Source of the DNA: Pycnopodia helianthoides
Lineage: Eukaryota; Echinodermata; Asteroidea; Forcipulatida; Asteriidae
DNA: 64,000 nt
Reading direction: 5' to 3'
Assembly: GCA_032158295.1 (NCBI GenBank)
Contig: CM063244.1
Span: forward strand, 25,149,930 to 25,213,929
The letters are not shown here. Position 1 is the first letter of the stretch. Below are more model-generated notes on this DNA. The model ran no database searches and had not been told where the DNA came from. It was given only the letters and a program-made list of their open reading frames with translations.

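Overview
This is a nuclear genomic window from an animal, not a microbe. Genes are split into short exons with GT..AG introns, spacers are AT-rich, and there are hundreds of kilobase-scale stretches of interspersed and tandem repeats. The proteins are most like deuterostome ones. The repeat load (short foldback elements, TTAA-flanked MITEs, tRNA-headed SINEs) resembles echinoderm genomes, and a sea star is my best guess. I cannot prove the species from sequence alone.

Layout. (1) 753-868, plus strand: last coding exon of a type II cAMP-dependent protein kinase regulatory subunit (PRKAR2), then a long repeat-rich 3' region. (2) 6784-11786, plus strand: a two-exon gene for a 100-residue secreted, cysteine-free, very basic protein with many dibasic sites. 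It is a candidate neuropeptide or peptide-hormone precursor that I do not recognise. (3) 15161-23399, minus strand: an IHO1 (CCDC36/Mer2-type) meiotic double-strand-break protein, about 800 residues over at least nine coding exons. (4) 23400-28431, plus strand: a TEX36-like protein with the HDNR motif, head to head with IHO1. (5) 31202-64000, plus strand: the N-terminal half of CFAP54, a central-apparatus protein of motile cilia and flagella. I place 30 exons, about 1,500 codons, and the gene runs off the right edge.

The middle and right parts form a neighbourhood linked to germline and flagella: meiotic recombination initiation (IHO1), a testis-expressed family member (TEX36-like) and sperm/ciliary motility (CFAP54). 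PRKAR2A and IHO1 also lie close together on human 3p21.31, so the left part may keep an old deuterostome linkage.

Repeats. The introns hold at least ten copies of a foldback element ending in GGGCCCAATTTCATAGAGCTG, more than a dozen TTAA-flanked MITEs in several families, two tRNA-derived SINE families, short palindromic elements, and seven or more minisatellites, several touching CFAP54 splice sites. Three MITE insertions can be dated relative to other sequence because an empty or pre-insertion site is visible in the same window.

Quality note. Three places in good coding sequence need a single-base change to keep frame (CFAP54 exon 12/13 junction, CFAP54 exon 16, TEX36-like last exon). I read these as assembly indels or allelic variants rather than gene death.
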